Source of the DNA: Nocardioides sp. BP30
GTDB taxonomy: Bacteria; Actinomycetota; Actinomycetes; Propionibacteriales; Nocardioidaceae
DNA length: 64,000 nt
Reading direction: 5' to 3'
Assembly: GCF_029873215.1 (NCBI RefSeq)
Contig: NZ_CP123620.1
Coordinates: 1,302,001-1,366,000 of the forward strand
This document shows, one piece after another, positions 54,299 to 62,024 of the stretch (position 1 is the first letter of the stretch; every line of letters begins with the position of its first letter). Both the position numbers and the translations under genes were made by a program. The notes beneath the pieces were generated by a model that was not told the origin of the DNA, searched no databases, and saw only the letters and a program-made list of their open reading frames with translations.

Positions 54299-54640
54299 AT
54301 GAGCACCGGAATCCGCGTCGCCGCCCTCGACGACATCGCCGTCGGGGAGGGGCTCGCGATCTCCAGCGACCTCACCGGCACCGAGGACGACATCGCCCTC
54401 CTGCGCGACGACGACGGCACGGTCTACGCGCTCAACGACACCTGCACCCATGCCGTCGCGTCGCTCTCCGACGGCTGGGTGGAGGAGGGCGCGGTGGAGT
54501 GCCCGGTGCATGCCTCGCGGTTCTGCCTCAAGAACGGCAAGGTGCTGGGGCCGCCCGCCAGTGCCGACACGGTCGCGCACCGGGTCGAGGTGCGCGACGG
54601 CGAGGTCTACCTGTTCCCGGGCGAGCAGCCGGCGCAGTAG
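54299..54640 (+). CDS. Rieske [2Fe-2S] ferredoxin (non-heme oxygenase ferredoxin type)
   Basis: 113 residues. Cluster ligands are C49 and H51 (NDTCTHAVASL) and C68 and H71 (VECPVHASRF), spaced as in bacterial oxygenase ferredoxins. Such proteins carry electrons from a flavoprotein reductase to an oxygenase. Here the only partner nearby is the FAD dehydrogenase gene 23 bp upstream, and no oxygenase gene is near. AAGGAG precedes ATG 54299. It is convergent with the SMR gene. Confidence 0.93.
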   Translation: MSTGIRVAALDDIAVGEGLAISSDLTGTEDDIALLRDDDGTVYALNDTCTHAVASLSDGWVEEGAVECPVHASRFCLKNGKVLGPPASADTVAHRVEVRDGEVYLFPGEQPAQ

Positions 54641-54659
54641 GCGTCCCCGGGCGGTCTTC

Positions 54660-54998
54660 TCAGGCGTGCGAGCTGCTCGCATTGAGGACGATCACGCCGC
54701 CGATGATCGCCGTCATGGCGACGACCTTCAGCACCGACATCTGCTCGCCGTAGGCGAGGCACCCGATGACGGCGACGGCGACGGTGCCCAGGCCCGCCCA
54801 GGTCGCATAGGTGATGCCGAGCGGCAACGTCTTGACGACGACGGACAGCAACCAGGTGGCGGCGGCGTACCCCGCGATGACCGCCAGCGACCAGCCGAGC
54901 TGGTGGAAGGAGTCGGTCCGCGGGATCGCGGCCGTGGCGCCGACCTCGAAGCCGATGGCCGCCATCAGCAGGACCACTGCGACCAACACGATGCTCAC
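54660..54998 (-). CDS. Small multidrug resistance (SMR/EmrE-like) efflux protein
   Basis: 112 residues with four membrane helices. The conserved membrane Glu is in AAIGFEVGATAAIP (about residue 18), and the YATWAGLGTVAVAVIG stretch is typical of helix 3. It exports cationic compounds in exchange for protons, usually as a dimer, sometimes with a second SMR subunit. GTG 54998 with GGAAGG close by is chosen over the longer frame. Divergent from a TetR gene with palindromic sites between, so it is probably TetR-controlled. Confidence 0.9.
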   Translation of the reverse strand: MSIVLVAVVLLMAAIGFEVGATAAIPRTDSFHQLGWSLAVIAGYAAATWLLSVVVKTLPLGITYATWAGLGTVAVAVIGCLAYGEQMSVLKVVAMTAIIGGVIVLNASSSHA

Positions 54999-55014
54999 CA
55001 CGCCTTCCGACTCA

Positions 55015-55075
55015 ATGTATGAAGCGCTCGCTACATACGACACCATCAGCGTAGCACCTGCTACGGCTCCGCTAC
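55015..55075. promoter_or_regulatory. Candidate TetR operators between SMR and TetR genes
   Basis: Two palindromes lie here. The first is ATGTA-N3-AGCGCT-N3-TACAT (55015-55036), a 22-bp site whose arms and centre are symmetric. The second is CGTAGC-ACCT-GCTACG (55050-55065). The pentamer GCTAC or its complement occurs four times in 46 bp. The second site would overlap the promoter of the TetR gene, whose -10 is at 55073. Confidence 0.6.
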
Positions 55076-55078
55076 CAT
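55073..55078 (+). promoter_or_regulatory. -10 element of a leaderless TetR-gene promoter
   Basis: TACCAT (TANNNT) is followed by seven bases and ATG 55086. Confidence 0.45.
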
Positions 55079-55085
55079 TTCGCCC

Positions 55086-55640
55086 ATGTCACGACGGGCG
55101 GAGCTCCTGGACCAGGTCACCGACCACGTCCTCGACCACGGCCTCATCGGGTTGACCCTGCGCCCGGTCGCCGCGGCCATCGGGACCAGCGACCGGATGC
55201 TGCTCTACCACTTCCGCAGCCGTGACGAGCTCGTCGCGGCGGTGGTGGCGCGGGCGTCCGACCGCGGCGTGTCGTCGGTCGACGCCCTCCCCGGCGTGGA
55301 CGGTGTGCGCGCCGGCGTCAACCGGCTGTGGCAGTCGTTCCTCAGCGAGCCGATGCACGGGTTCCTCGACGTGTACTGCCAGGCGGCGGCGACCGGCCTC
55401 ATCGGACGCGAGCCCTACCTGTCGGTGGTGCGTGACGCCAACGATCGGTGGGCGGACGCGCTGGAGCGCTACCTGGTGCGCTGCGGTGCGCCGCCGGACC
55501 GGGTCGCGCGGGTGGTCACGCTGGTCGACTCCTCGCTCTTCGGCTTCCACCTCGACCTCGCGACCGACAAGCCCGACGAGCTGATCCGCGGCGTGGACGA
55601 CCTCGCGGTCGCCGCCGCCGCACTGGCGGCTGCCTCGTGA
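55086..55640 (+). CDS. TetR/AcrR family transcriptional regulator
   Basis: 184 residues. N-terminal helix-turn-helix RAELLDQVTDHVLDHGLIGL then TLRPVAAAIGTSDRMLLYHF, followed by a ligand-binding region. It is divergent from the SMR pump gene and overlaps the following YoaK-type membrane gene by 4 nt (GTGA), so it probably controls both and itself. The inducer is unknown. Confidence 0.93.
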   Translation: MSRRAELLDQVTDHVLDHGLIGLTLRPVAAAIGTSDRMLLYHFRSRDELVAAVVARASDRGVSSVDALPGVDGVRAGVNRLWQSFLSEPMHGFLDVYCQAAATGLIGREPYLSVVRDANDRWADALERYLVRCGAPPDRVARVVTLVDSSLFGFHLDLATDKPDELIRGVDDLAVAAAALAAAS

Positions 55641-56338
55641 GCATCCGGCAGCGGCTGGTCGCCGTACCGGGCGAGCGGATGCACCTGTGGCTGATGCTCG
55701 TCCTGACGTTCACCACCGGCATCAACGACGCCGTGGGCTACCTGGGCCTGGACAAGGTGTTCACCGGCAACATGACCGGCAACGTCGTGGTCCTGGGCAT
55801 GGCCGTGGTCGGCGGCTCCGGGCTGCCCATCCTGGGCCCGGCACTCGCCCTGATCGGCTTCATGGCCGGAGCGGCGATCGCCGGCCGGCTGCTGCGTCAC
55901 GGCTCCCGCAGCTGGCACGGTCTGACCACGGCGGTGTTCGCCGCCGTGGCGGTCCTGATGCTCGTGCTGGGCGGCGTGCTGCTCCTGGTCGGCGACGACC
56001 CGTCCCACCCGGCGGGCGTCACCGTCACCACCACGGCCGCCTTCGCGATGGGGCTGCAGGCGGCGGCCGCGCGGCTGATCGCCGTCAAGGACGTCACCAC
56101 GGTCGTGGTCACCTCGACGATCACCGGCCTGGCCGCCGACCTCGGCAGCGGCAGGAGCGCCGGAGCCGCACGCCGGGCGAGCGCGGTGGTGGCCATCATC
56201 GCCGGCGCCGCCACCGGCGCGGCGCTGCTGAAGTGGCACCTGGGTGCGGGACTGATCCTGGCCGGTGTCGTGATCGCGCTGGCCACCTGGGCGGGCGATC
56301 TGCACGACCGCGGCCGGGCGCGCGAACTCCGGGCCTGA
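55637..56338 (+). CDS. DUF1275 (YoaK-like) membrane protein
   Basis: 233 residues with six hydrophobic segments. Family motifs are TTGINDAVGYLGLDKVFTGN followed by MTGNVV, and FAMGLQAAAARLIAVKDVTT with VVVTSTITGLA. The family is a predicted transporter of unknown substrate. The GTG start (55637) overlaps the stop of the TetR gene, so the two form an operon that may respond to the same ligand as the SMR pump. Confidence 0.9.
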   Translation: MSIRQRLVAVPGERMHLWLMLVLTFTTGINDAVGYLGLDKVFTGNMTGNVVVLGMAVVGGSGLPILGPALALIGFMAGAAIAGRLLRHGSRSWHGLTTAVFAAVAVLMLVLGGVLLLVGDDPSHPAGVTVTTTAAFAMGLQAAAARLIAVKDVTTVVVTSTITGLAADLGSGRSAGAARRASAVVAIIAGAATGAALLKWHLGAGLILAGVVIALATWAGDLHDRGRARELRA

Positions 56339-56366
56339 GCCCGGCCCCACGCCCGCCCGGCCCACC

Positions 56367-57065
56367 TCAGGCGAAGCGCTTGACCGGCGGTTCGGCGAAC
56401 TCGCCGCGCTTGCCCGTCGACAGCCCGAGCCTCGCCAGCTTCTCGGCCTCGGCTGTGGCCGCAGCGACCCCGTCGATCACCGGTACGCCGAGCTCGACGC
56501 TGAGCTTCGCACACAGGTCTGCCATGCCGGCGCAGCCGAGCACGATGGCATCCGAGCCATCGGTCGCCAACGCCGTTCGACAGGCCCCCAGCACGCGAGC
56601 GAACGTCGCCGGGTCGGTCTCCAGTGCGAGCACCGGCAGCTCGCAGGCGTGGACACCCGCGCAGAGCTCGGCGACGCCGTACCGATGGGCCAGCTCCCGG
56701 GTGTGCGGGACGACGCGGGCGAGAGTGGTCACCACCGAGAAGCGTCGCCCGAGGTAGCCCGCCGTGCGCATGCCGGCCTCGGCGATCCCGATGACGGGCG
56801 CCGAGGCCAGCTCACGGGCGGCGAGCAGGCCGGGGTCGCCGAAGCAGGCGATCACGAAGCCGTCGTAGGAGGTGCCGGCCGCGATCTCGGCAAGCAGGTG
56901 CGGCACCGCGATCGCCTCGTCGAAGTGGCTCTCGAGCGACTCCGGGCCCCGGGTCGGGTTGACCACGTCGACGACGACGCCAGGGCCGACGGCGGCCCGA
57001 GCGCACTCGCCGATCAGAGCGGTCATCGACGCCGTCGTGTTCGGGTTGACGACCAGGAGCCGCAT
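56367..57065 (-). CDS. Aspartate/glutamate/hydantoin racemase family protein
   Basis: 232 residues. N-terminal LLVVNPNTTASMT, first active-site Cys in DGFVIACFGDPG (about residue 74) and second in DAIVLGCAGMADL (about residue 180), the two-cysteine layout of the family. Hydantoin racemases sit next to hydantoin transporters, and here an NCS1 permease gene lies five bases upstream on the same strand. It probably racemises a hydantoin or allantoin-type compound. The very long frame extending upstream is a shadow of the permease and GntR genes. Confidence 0.88.
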   Translation of the reverse strand: MRLLVVNPNTTASMTALIGECARAAVGPGVVVDVVNPTRGPESLESHFDEAIAVPHLLAEIAAGTSYDGFVIACFGDPGLLAARELASAPVIGIAEAGMRTAGYLGRRFSVVTTLARVVPHTRELAHRYGVAELCAGVHACELPVLALETDPATFARVLGACRTALATDGSDAIVLGCAGMADLCAKLSVELGVPVIDGVAAATAEAEKLARLGLSTGKRGEFAEPPVKRFA

Positions 57066-57070
57066 CCGGC

Positions 57071-58606
57071 TCAGGCCTCGGCCGGTGCCGGCGTGGTGCG
57101 GCTCAGGCCGCGACGGGCGCGTACGCCCGCGACGTCGGCCGCCAGGGCGAGCACGTAGTAGGCGGCCAGCCCCACCCCGCAGCCGACGAACCAGCTGTAC
57201 TTCGAGAGCCACTCCGCCTCGCCGCTGAGCTTCGGCACCAGGACCGAGGCCAGCGAGCAGGCTCCCGCGATGACGACGGCCTTCACCGCGGCGGGGTTGT
57301 AGCCGTTCGTGTAGTGGTAGGCGCCGTCGGGGTCGAGCGTGAACAGGTCGTCGACCACGATCCGCTGCTGGCGCACCAGGTAGAAGTCGGCGATGAGGAT
57401 GCCGAAGAGCGGGCCGATCAGCGCGCCGAGCAGGCCCAAGGTCCAGAAGATGGCGTCGTCGTTGGCGTACCAGTTCCACGGCGTCAGCACCACGGACCCG
57501 ACGGCGGCGATCATGCCGCCCATCCGCCACGAGATCCGCTGCGGGGAGACGTTGGAGAAGTCGAACGCCGGGCTGATGAAGTTGGCCACGATGTTGATGC
57601 CGACCGTCGCGGTCACGAAGGTCACGCCGCCGACCAGGATGGCGAAGGTGGTGCCGATCTGGTCGACGGTGTCGATCGGGTCGGTGATGAGCCGGCCGTA
57701 GACCGGCAGCGTCGCCGCGGTGGTGACCACCGAGAGGATGCTGAAGAAGAAGAAGTTGAACGGCAGGCCCAGCAGGTTGCCGCGCTTGACCGCGTCGAAG
57801 GAGCGGGCGTACCGGGAGAAGTCGCCGAAGTTGAGCATCGGACCGGAGAAGTAGGACACGGTGGTGGCGATGCCCGCCAGGACCGCCCAGACCAACGCCC
57901 AGCCGTGCAGGTGCTCGCTGCTGAAGTCGAGGCTGATGTTCCAGTGCGCCTTGGTCAGCATGTAGAGGCACAGCGCCACCATCACGACGTAGACCGCCGG
58001 CCCGGCGAAGTCGATGAACCGGCGGATCGTCTCCATTCCGCGCCAGAAGATCAGCCCCTGGACGACCCACAGGATCGCGTAGCTGAGGTAGCCCAGCGCC
58101 GACAGGCCGAGGAAGGAGTGCTGGTCCCAGCTCTCCATCCCGGGGAAGAGCTTGAGGAACACGATGTCCAGCGACTTGGCGGCCAGGAAGGTCTGGACGC
58201 CGAACCAGGCGATGGCGATCGAGCCGCGGATGATCGCGGCGATGTTCGCGCCGAGCACGCCGAAGGAGATGCGTGCCGCCACCGGGTAGGGCACGCCCGC
58301 CTGCTGGCTCGGCTTGGCCACCAGGTTGCAGAACACCTGCACGATCGCGATCCCGGCCATCAGGGCGACGAAGACCTCGAGGCTGTTCATGCCGAGCGCG
58401 AAGAGCGCGCCCGCGGTGGCGTAGCCGCCGACGCTGTGTACGTCGGACATCCAGAACGCGAAGATGTTGTAGGAGCCCCACCGCTGCTCGCGCAACGGTG
58501 CGAGGTCCTCGTTGGTCAGGCGCGGGTCGTAGGCGCGCCGGGGAACGCCTCGGCCCGGCGGGAAGCCGGCGGCCTCGACGGTGTCGGGAAGCTCGGGCTG
58601 GTTCAT
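57071..58606 (-). CDS. NCS1 family nucleobase/hydantoin/allantoin:cation symporter
   Basis: 511 residues with 12 membrane helices. The NCS1 pattern is NEDLAPLREQRWGSYNIFAFW at the N-terminus (the R-W-x-x-Y signature), SRYARSF, then ADFYLVRQQRIVVDDLF. It imports hydantoins, allantoin or nucleobases with Na+ or H+. It sits between a racemase gene and a GntR gene in the same orientation, forming a probable uptake-and-utilisation cluster. GGAGAGC precedes ATG 58606. Confidence 0.93.
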   Translation of the reverse strand: MNQPELPDTVEAAGFPPGRGVPRRAYDPRLTNEDLAPLREQRWGSYNIFAFWMSDVHSVGGYATAGALFALGMNSLEVFVALMAGIAIVQVFCNLVAKPSQQAGVPYPVAARISFGVLGANIAAIIRGSIAIAWFGVQTFLAAKSLDIVFLKLFPGMESWDQHSFLGLSALGYLSYAILWVVQGLIFWRGMETIRRFIDFAGPAVYVVMVALCLYMLTKAHWNISLDFSSEHLHGWALVWAVLAGIATTVSYFSGPMLNFGDFSRYARSFDAVKRGNLLGLPFNFFFFSILSVVTTAATLPVYGRLITDPIDTVDQIGTTFAILVGGVTFVTATVGINIVANFISPAFDFSNVSPQRISWRMGGMIAAVGSVVLTPWNWYANDDAIFWTLGLLGALIGPLFGILIADFYLVRQQRIVVDDLFTLDPDGAYHYTNGYNPAAVKAVVIAGACSLASVLVPKLSGEAEWLSKYSWFVGCGVGLAAYYVLALAADVAGVRARRGLSRTTPAPAEA

Positions 58607-58717
58607 CGGCGCTCTCCTGGCGTGCGACGGGACTTTCCGCGCACGCTAGGAACCTCGTGTTTCCGCTGCTCCGCTGCCGTGTCAGAGCCAGATGACGCGA
58701 AAGATATACGACCGTCG

Positions 58718-59440
58718 CTACGCCCGAGGCGAGGTCTGGCGGAACAGCTCGGGATCGTCGCGGAACTCGTCGAACGCCCCGCGGAGGTGGTCGTAGTGCC
58801 GGGAGGCGGCGCTGACCAGCCGGTCCCCGTCGCGGTCGATGAACGCCGCCAGCATCGCGCCGTGGTCGTCGTGGAACAGCACGCGGCCGTCGCGCGGGAC
58901 CCGCGCCATCGGCCGCGCCGGTTCGGTGATGTTCCACGCCGACTCGTACATGTGCACCAGCCGCGGCATGCCGGCCGGGGCGATCAGCGCCATGTGGAAG
59001 CGCCGCGAGGCTGCGTGGTGGCCGCGCTCGTCGCCCAGCGCGATGGCCTCGCCCATCCGGGCGTGGTGCTCGCGGACCGAGGCGTCGTCCCCGGCGGTGG
59101 CGCGCAGGACCGCCTCGCGCAGGGCCGAGGCCTCCAGCGCCTGCCGGACGTCGTAGAGCTCGCGGAACTCCTCGAAGGTGAGCATGGCGACGCTGTAGCC
59201 CACGTGGGGCGTGTGCTCGACCAGGCCCTCGCCGCACAGCACCTTCAGCGCCTCGCGCACCGGTATCGGGCTGACCCCGAAGAACGTGGCCACGGCGTCG
59301 ATCGGGATCAGCGTCCCCGGAGGCTCGTCCCCGGCCAGGATGGCGCGCCGCATGTCGTCGATGACCAGGGGCTGCTGACCACGCCCGGCGCTGTTGACCA
59401 GGCGGGTGGTGAAGATCGAACGGCGGCGGATACTCGGCAC
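58718..59440 (-). CDS. GntR family regulator with FCD ligand domain
   Basis: 240 residues. A winged helix-turn-helix (DDMRRAILAGDEPPGTLIPI then VATFFGVSPIPVREALKVLC) is followed by a FadR-type FCD domain with acidic/His ligand-binding residues, for example YDVRQALEASALREAV and HHAASRRFHMALI. Such regulators bind metabolic acids. It lies upstream of the NCS1 permease gene in the same direction and probably controls uptake. The gap to the permease (111 bp) can hold the promoter. Confidence 0.93.
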   Translation of the reverse strand: MPSIRRRSIFTTRLVNSAGRGQQPLVIDDMRRAILAGDEPPGTLIPIDAVATFFGVSPIPVREALKVLCGEGLVEHTPHVGYSVAMLTFEEFRELYDVRQALEASALREAVLRATAGDDASVREHHARMGEAIALGDERGHHAASRRFHMALIAPAGMPRLVHMYESAWNITEPARPMARVPRDGRVLFHDDHGAMLAAFIDRDGDRLVSAASRHYDHLRGAFDEFRDDPELFRQTSPRA

Positions 59441-59540
59441 GGGTCCTCCGGGGAGGAGCGATCTGCGGGAGGTGCGGTGGACAGGCCTGCCGGCCTGCGG
59501 GCTCGTCGTTGAGTGGGCCGATCCTAGCCCGAGCGAGGGG

Positions 59541-59906
59541 TCACAGGGTGAGGGTGAAGGCCAGCAGCACCGCGACCAGGACCACGGCGGCGGTCAGCAG
59601 CCACCCCAGCGAGAAGTGCGGCAACGGCTGGCGCAGCCGCATCGCCCGCTCGACCCGTGCCCAGCGGACGTAGGCCAGGACGGTGCACGCGGCGCCGACC
59701 ACCAGGAGCAGGACGACGACGACGCCGCGCAACCACGAGGTCGCGGGCAGCTGCAGCGAGTGCAGCGCGACGGCGCCGGCCAGCATCGCCAGCGCCGTCC
59801 GGACCCAGGCCAGGAACGTGCGCTCGTTGGCGAGGCTGAACCGGGGGTCGGGCTCCTCGCCGACGTCGTAGACGAACGTGGGCTTGCGGGGAGGAAGGGT
59901 GGGCAT
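59541..59906 (-). CDS. DUF202 family membrane protein
   Basis: 121 residues. The family motif DPRFSLANERTFLAWVRTAL is complete, followed by three helices with LRGVVVVLLLVVGAACTVLA and WLLTAAVVLVAVLLAFTLTL. Yeast and plant relatives are linked to vacuolar transport; the bacterial role is unknown. ATG 59906 is preferred over the longer frame to 59957, which would enter the divergent thioesterase gene. It stands alone. Confidence 0.9.
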   Translation of the reverse strand: MPTLPPRKPTFVYDVGEEPDPRFSLANERTFLAWVRTALAMLAGAVALHSLQLPATSWLRGVVVVLLLVVGAACTVLAYVRWARVERAMRLRQPLPHFSLGWLLTAAVVLVAVLLAFTLTL

Positions 59907-59932
59907 GGGGCCATCATGTCGGTGCCGGCCGG

Positions 59933-59938
59933 TAGGTT
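59933..59938 (+). promoter_or_regulatory. -10 element of a leaderless thioesterase-gene promoter
   Basis: TAGGTT (TANNNT) is followed by six bases and GTG 59945. The hexamer and spacing match the exoA promoter on the other strand. Confidence 0.5.
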
Positions 59939-59944
59939 GCCGCC

Positions 59945-60763
59945 GTGGGCGCTGCATTCGACCGTGACATCTGCGTGAACGCCGTCTCCCAGCGACCGGG
60001 AGGTGGCGGCGAGTTCTCCGCCGAGCTCAGCGGCGGCTGGATCGTCGGCGGCGGGGTGAACGGGGGCTACCTGCTGGCCACGCTCGGCAACGCCGTGCGC
60101 TCGACGGTGCCGGCCAAGCCCGACCCGTTCACCATCAGCGCCTACTACCTCAGCGCCAGCGTGCCCGGGCCGGCCACGATCACCACCAGGATCCTGCGCG
60201 ACGGCGGCTCGGTGGCGACGGTCGCGGCCGAGCTGGTCCAGGACGGGACCGCGCGGATCACGGCGCTGGCGACGTACGGCGACCTCGCAGCGCTGCCCGA
60301 GGAGCACCGGACCACCGCCACCCCGCCGGACCTGCCCCCGCGCGAGCAGTGCGTGCCCAACACGATGGCGCCCGAGCAGGTGCGCACGATGGCGCCGATG
60401 ATGGAGCGCTTCGAGATGCTCTTCCACCCCGACCACATCGGGTGGGCGGTCGGCGAGCCCAGCGGACGCGGCGTCATCAGCGCCTGGTTCCGGCTCGAGG
60501 ACGGCCGCGAGCCCGACCCGCTCAGCCTGCTGACAGTGGTCGACCTGCTGCCACCGGTGACCTTCGACCTCGGCCGGCCCGGCTGGGCGCCGACGCTCGA
60601 GCTGACGGTCCACGTCCGCGCCCTCCCCGCGCCCGGCTGGCTGCAGGTCCGCCATGCGACCCGCAATGTCGCAGGCGGGATGTTCGAGGAGGACTGCGAG
60701 GTCTGGGACAGCGCCGGTCGGCTGGTCGCGCAGTCGCGCCAGCTGGCCCGTCTGCCCCGCTGA
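59945..60763 (+). CDS. Thioesterase family protein (TesB-like double hotdog)
   Basis: 272 residues. Two hotdog-like halves: WIVGGGVNGGYLLATLGNAV in the first, PFTISAYYLSASVPGPATIT, and a second half with LTVHVRALPAPGWLQVRHAT and EDCEVWDSAGRLVAQSRQLA. It would hydrolyse acyl-CoA thioesters; chain length unknown. Leaderless GTG start. It is convergent with the protein carrying the Ala-Gln-Pro tract. Confidence 0.85.
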   Translation: MGAAFDRDICVNAVSQRPGGGGEFSAELSGGWIVGGGVNGGYLLATLGNAVRSTVPAKPDPFTISAYYLSASVPGPATITTRILRDGGSVATVAAELVQDGTARITALATYGDLAALPEEHRTTATPPDLPPREQCVPNTMAPEQVRTMAPMMERFEMLFHPDHIGWAVGEPSGRGVISAWFRLEDGREPDPLSLLTVVDLLPPVTFDLGRPGWAPTLELTVHVRALPAPGWLQVRHATRNVAGGMFEEDCEVWDSAGRLVAQSRQLARLPR

Positions 60764-60782
60764 CCGGCCGCGACGGAGGGCG

Positions 60783-61850
60783 TCAGCCGCGCCGGCGCGG
60801 TCGCAGCGCGTAGATCCACCGCCGCCCCGGGAACTCGGTCACGCCCCACAGCAGCCCCGTCGCCGGTGCGTAGGTGACGTCCTCGGGGCCCGGGGGTGCG
60901 GCGAAGGAGCGCACTCGTAACGACCCGGCGCGGCCCTCCCACAGGTCACCGGGACGGCGCCGACCGCGCGAGACCATCAGCTCGTAGCGCTCGCCGATCC
61001 GGGTCGCCCCCTGCATCGACGGCACCCCGTTGTCCACGCCGAGCGCGTGAGCCACGCCGTCCTCGCCGAGCCGCAGGGCGCCGGAGGCCTCGAGCGCGAA
61101 TCGCGCCAGCCTGGTCGGCTGCGCCGGCCCGCCGTACTCGCCGGCGAGCAGTTCGGGCTGCGCTGGCTGCGCCGGCTGCGCCGGCTGCGCCGGCTGCGCT
61201 GGCTGCGCCGGCTGCGCTGGCTGCGCCGGCTGCGCCGGCTGCGCTGGCTGCGCTGGCTGCGCTGGCTGCGCCGGCTGCGCCGGCTGCGCTGGCTGCGCGG
61301 GGTGCGTGACGGCGAGGAACGAGTAGCGCATGCCGTCGGTGCCGGCGTACCGCAGCCGCACCGGCCAGACGGTGCTGCCGTCCGGTCGTCGGCGCAGGTC
61401 GTCCAGGTGCGCGGCGTAGCAGCCCCGGCCGGTCGCGGCGATGTAGAGCCACGGACCGCGCCACGCCAGGCCGCCGGCGTGGGCGGCCAGCGGAGTGAGC
61501 CCGCCGTCGCCGGCGAGCGCGAGCGGGACGTGGGCGTAGCGCCGCGTCGCGAGGTCCAGGAAGGTGATCCGTACGCCGTCGCCACCCTTGGAGTACCAGC
61601 TGACCAGCAGCAACCGCCTCGCCAGGTCGGCGCGACCGGAGTCGGTCGCCGAGGTGATCCCCTGCGGCCACCACGTCGGGTCGTGCCGGTCCACCCTGTC
61701 CCAGGTGTAGCCGCGGCGCACGCGCAGCCCCAGCGGGAGCGCCCACCGCACCCGCCGCTGAGCGCCCGCGAGAACCTCGGCCACCGAGATCTGCCGGCCG
61801 ACGCCGTCCGGCACGCCGGGTAGGGGAGTGGGGGTCAGGCGCGGCATCAC
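60783..61850 (-). CDS. Hypothetical protein with a long Ala-Gln-Pro repeat tract
   Basis: 355 residues. No signal peptide is evident. The N- and C-terminal parts look like a beta-propeller-type or secreted-like domain ([51 protein letters not shown]), the layout of proteins that read out daily-life-like surface or carbohydrate features, but I cannot assign a family. In the middle, residues near 187-232 are (Ala-Gln-Pro)n, encoded by a 9-bp tandem repeat. ATG 61850 starts in a divergent region with the Nudix gene. Confidence 0.65.
   Translation of the reverse strand: MMPRLTPTPLPGVPDGVGRQISVAEVLAGAQRRVRWALPLGLRVRRGYTWDRVDRHDPTWWPQGITSATDSGRADLARRLLLVSWYSKGGDGVRITFLDLATRRYAHVPLALAGDGGLTPLAAHAGGLAWRGPWLYIAATGRGCYAAHLDDLRRRPDGSTVWPVRLRYAGTDGMRYSFLAVTHPAQPAQPAQPAQPAQPAQPAQPAQPAQPAQPAQPAQPAQPAQPAQPAQPELLAGEYGGPAQPTRLARFALEASGALRLGEDGVAHALGVDNGVPSMQGATRIGERYELMVSRGRRRPGDLWEGRAGSLRVRSFAAPPGPEDVTYAPATGLLWGVTEFPGRRWIYALRPRRRG
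61158..61292 (-). repeat. 9-bp minisatellite, 15 perfect-type copies (CTGCGCYGG)
   Basis: Fifteen consecutive units of CTGCGCCGG or CTGCGCTGG run from 61158 to 61292; a sixteenth, CTGCGCGGG, is degenerate. On the coding minus strand they encode Pro-Ala-Gln in varying phase. The only variable position in the array is a C/T third-base change, so the protein stays constant while the DNA drifts. Nine bases keep frame, so copy-number change alters only linker length. Confidence 0.9.
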
Positions 61851-61897
61851 GGAAAGCGACTCTAGGCCGGTCCCGGTTGTGCCGCGTGTCGGGATAA

Positions 61898-61950
61898 TCC
61901 GGGGCGTAGATCAGCTCCCCTGGCAGGCGAGCCCTGATTTCCGCCCCGGA
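61898..61950. other. Structured intergenic element between divergent genes
   Basis: TCCGGGGCG (61898-61906) pairs perfectly with CGCCCCGGA (61942-61950). Inside, ATCAG (61910-61914) pairs with CTGAT (61934-61938) and CTC with GAG. The result is a long branched-looking stem of 53 nt in the gap between the repeat-tract gene and the Nudix gene. Neither gene ends there, so it is not a normal terminator; a 5' UTR structure or small RNA is possible. A tRNA-like look was considered and rejected. Confidence 0.45.
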
Positions 61951-62024
61951 CTACCCCGCCAAGGAGCGGATAGCCGAAGACCGACCGCGGCAGGCCATCG
62001 CCAGGCTGACGGCACAATGGCCGC

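Noticed and set aside
56367..59237. A 956-codon frame on the minus strand running through three genes
   Set aside because: Only its last 232 codons (racemase) are real; the rest is an out-of-frame shadow of the NCS1 permease and GntR genes.
61158..61292. The 9-bp repeats as a CRISPR or replication origin iteron array
   Set aside because: The unit is 9 bp, GC-rich, in frame inside a coding gene, and no replication genes are near.
61898..61973. A tRNA-like sequence (GGGGCGTAGATCAGCT)
   Set aside because: The start resembles a tRNA D-arm, but no anticodon arm or TpsiC arm of the right spacing follows and the outer stem closes after 53 nt.
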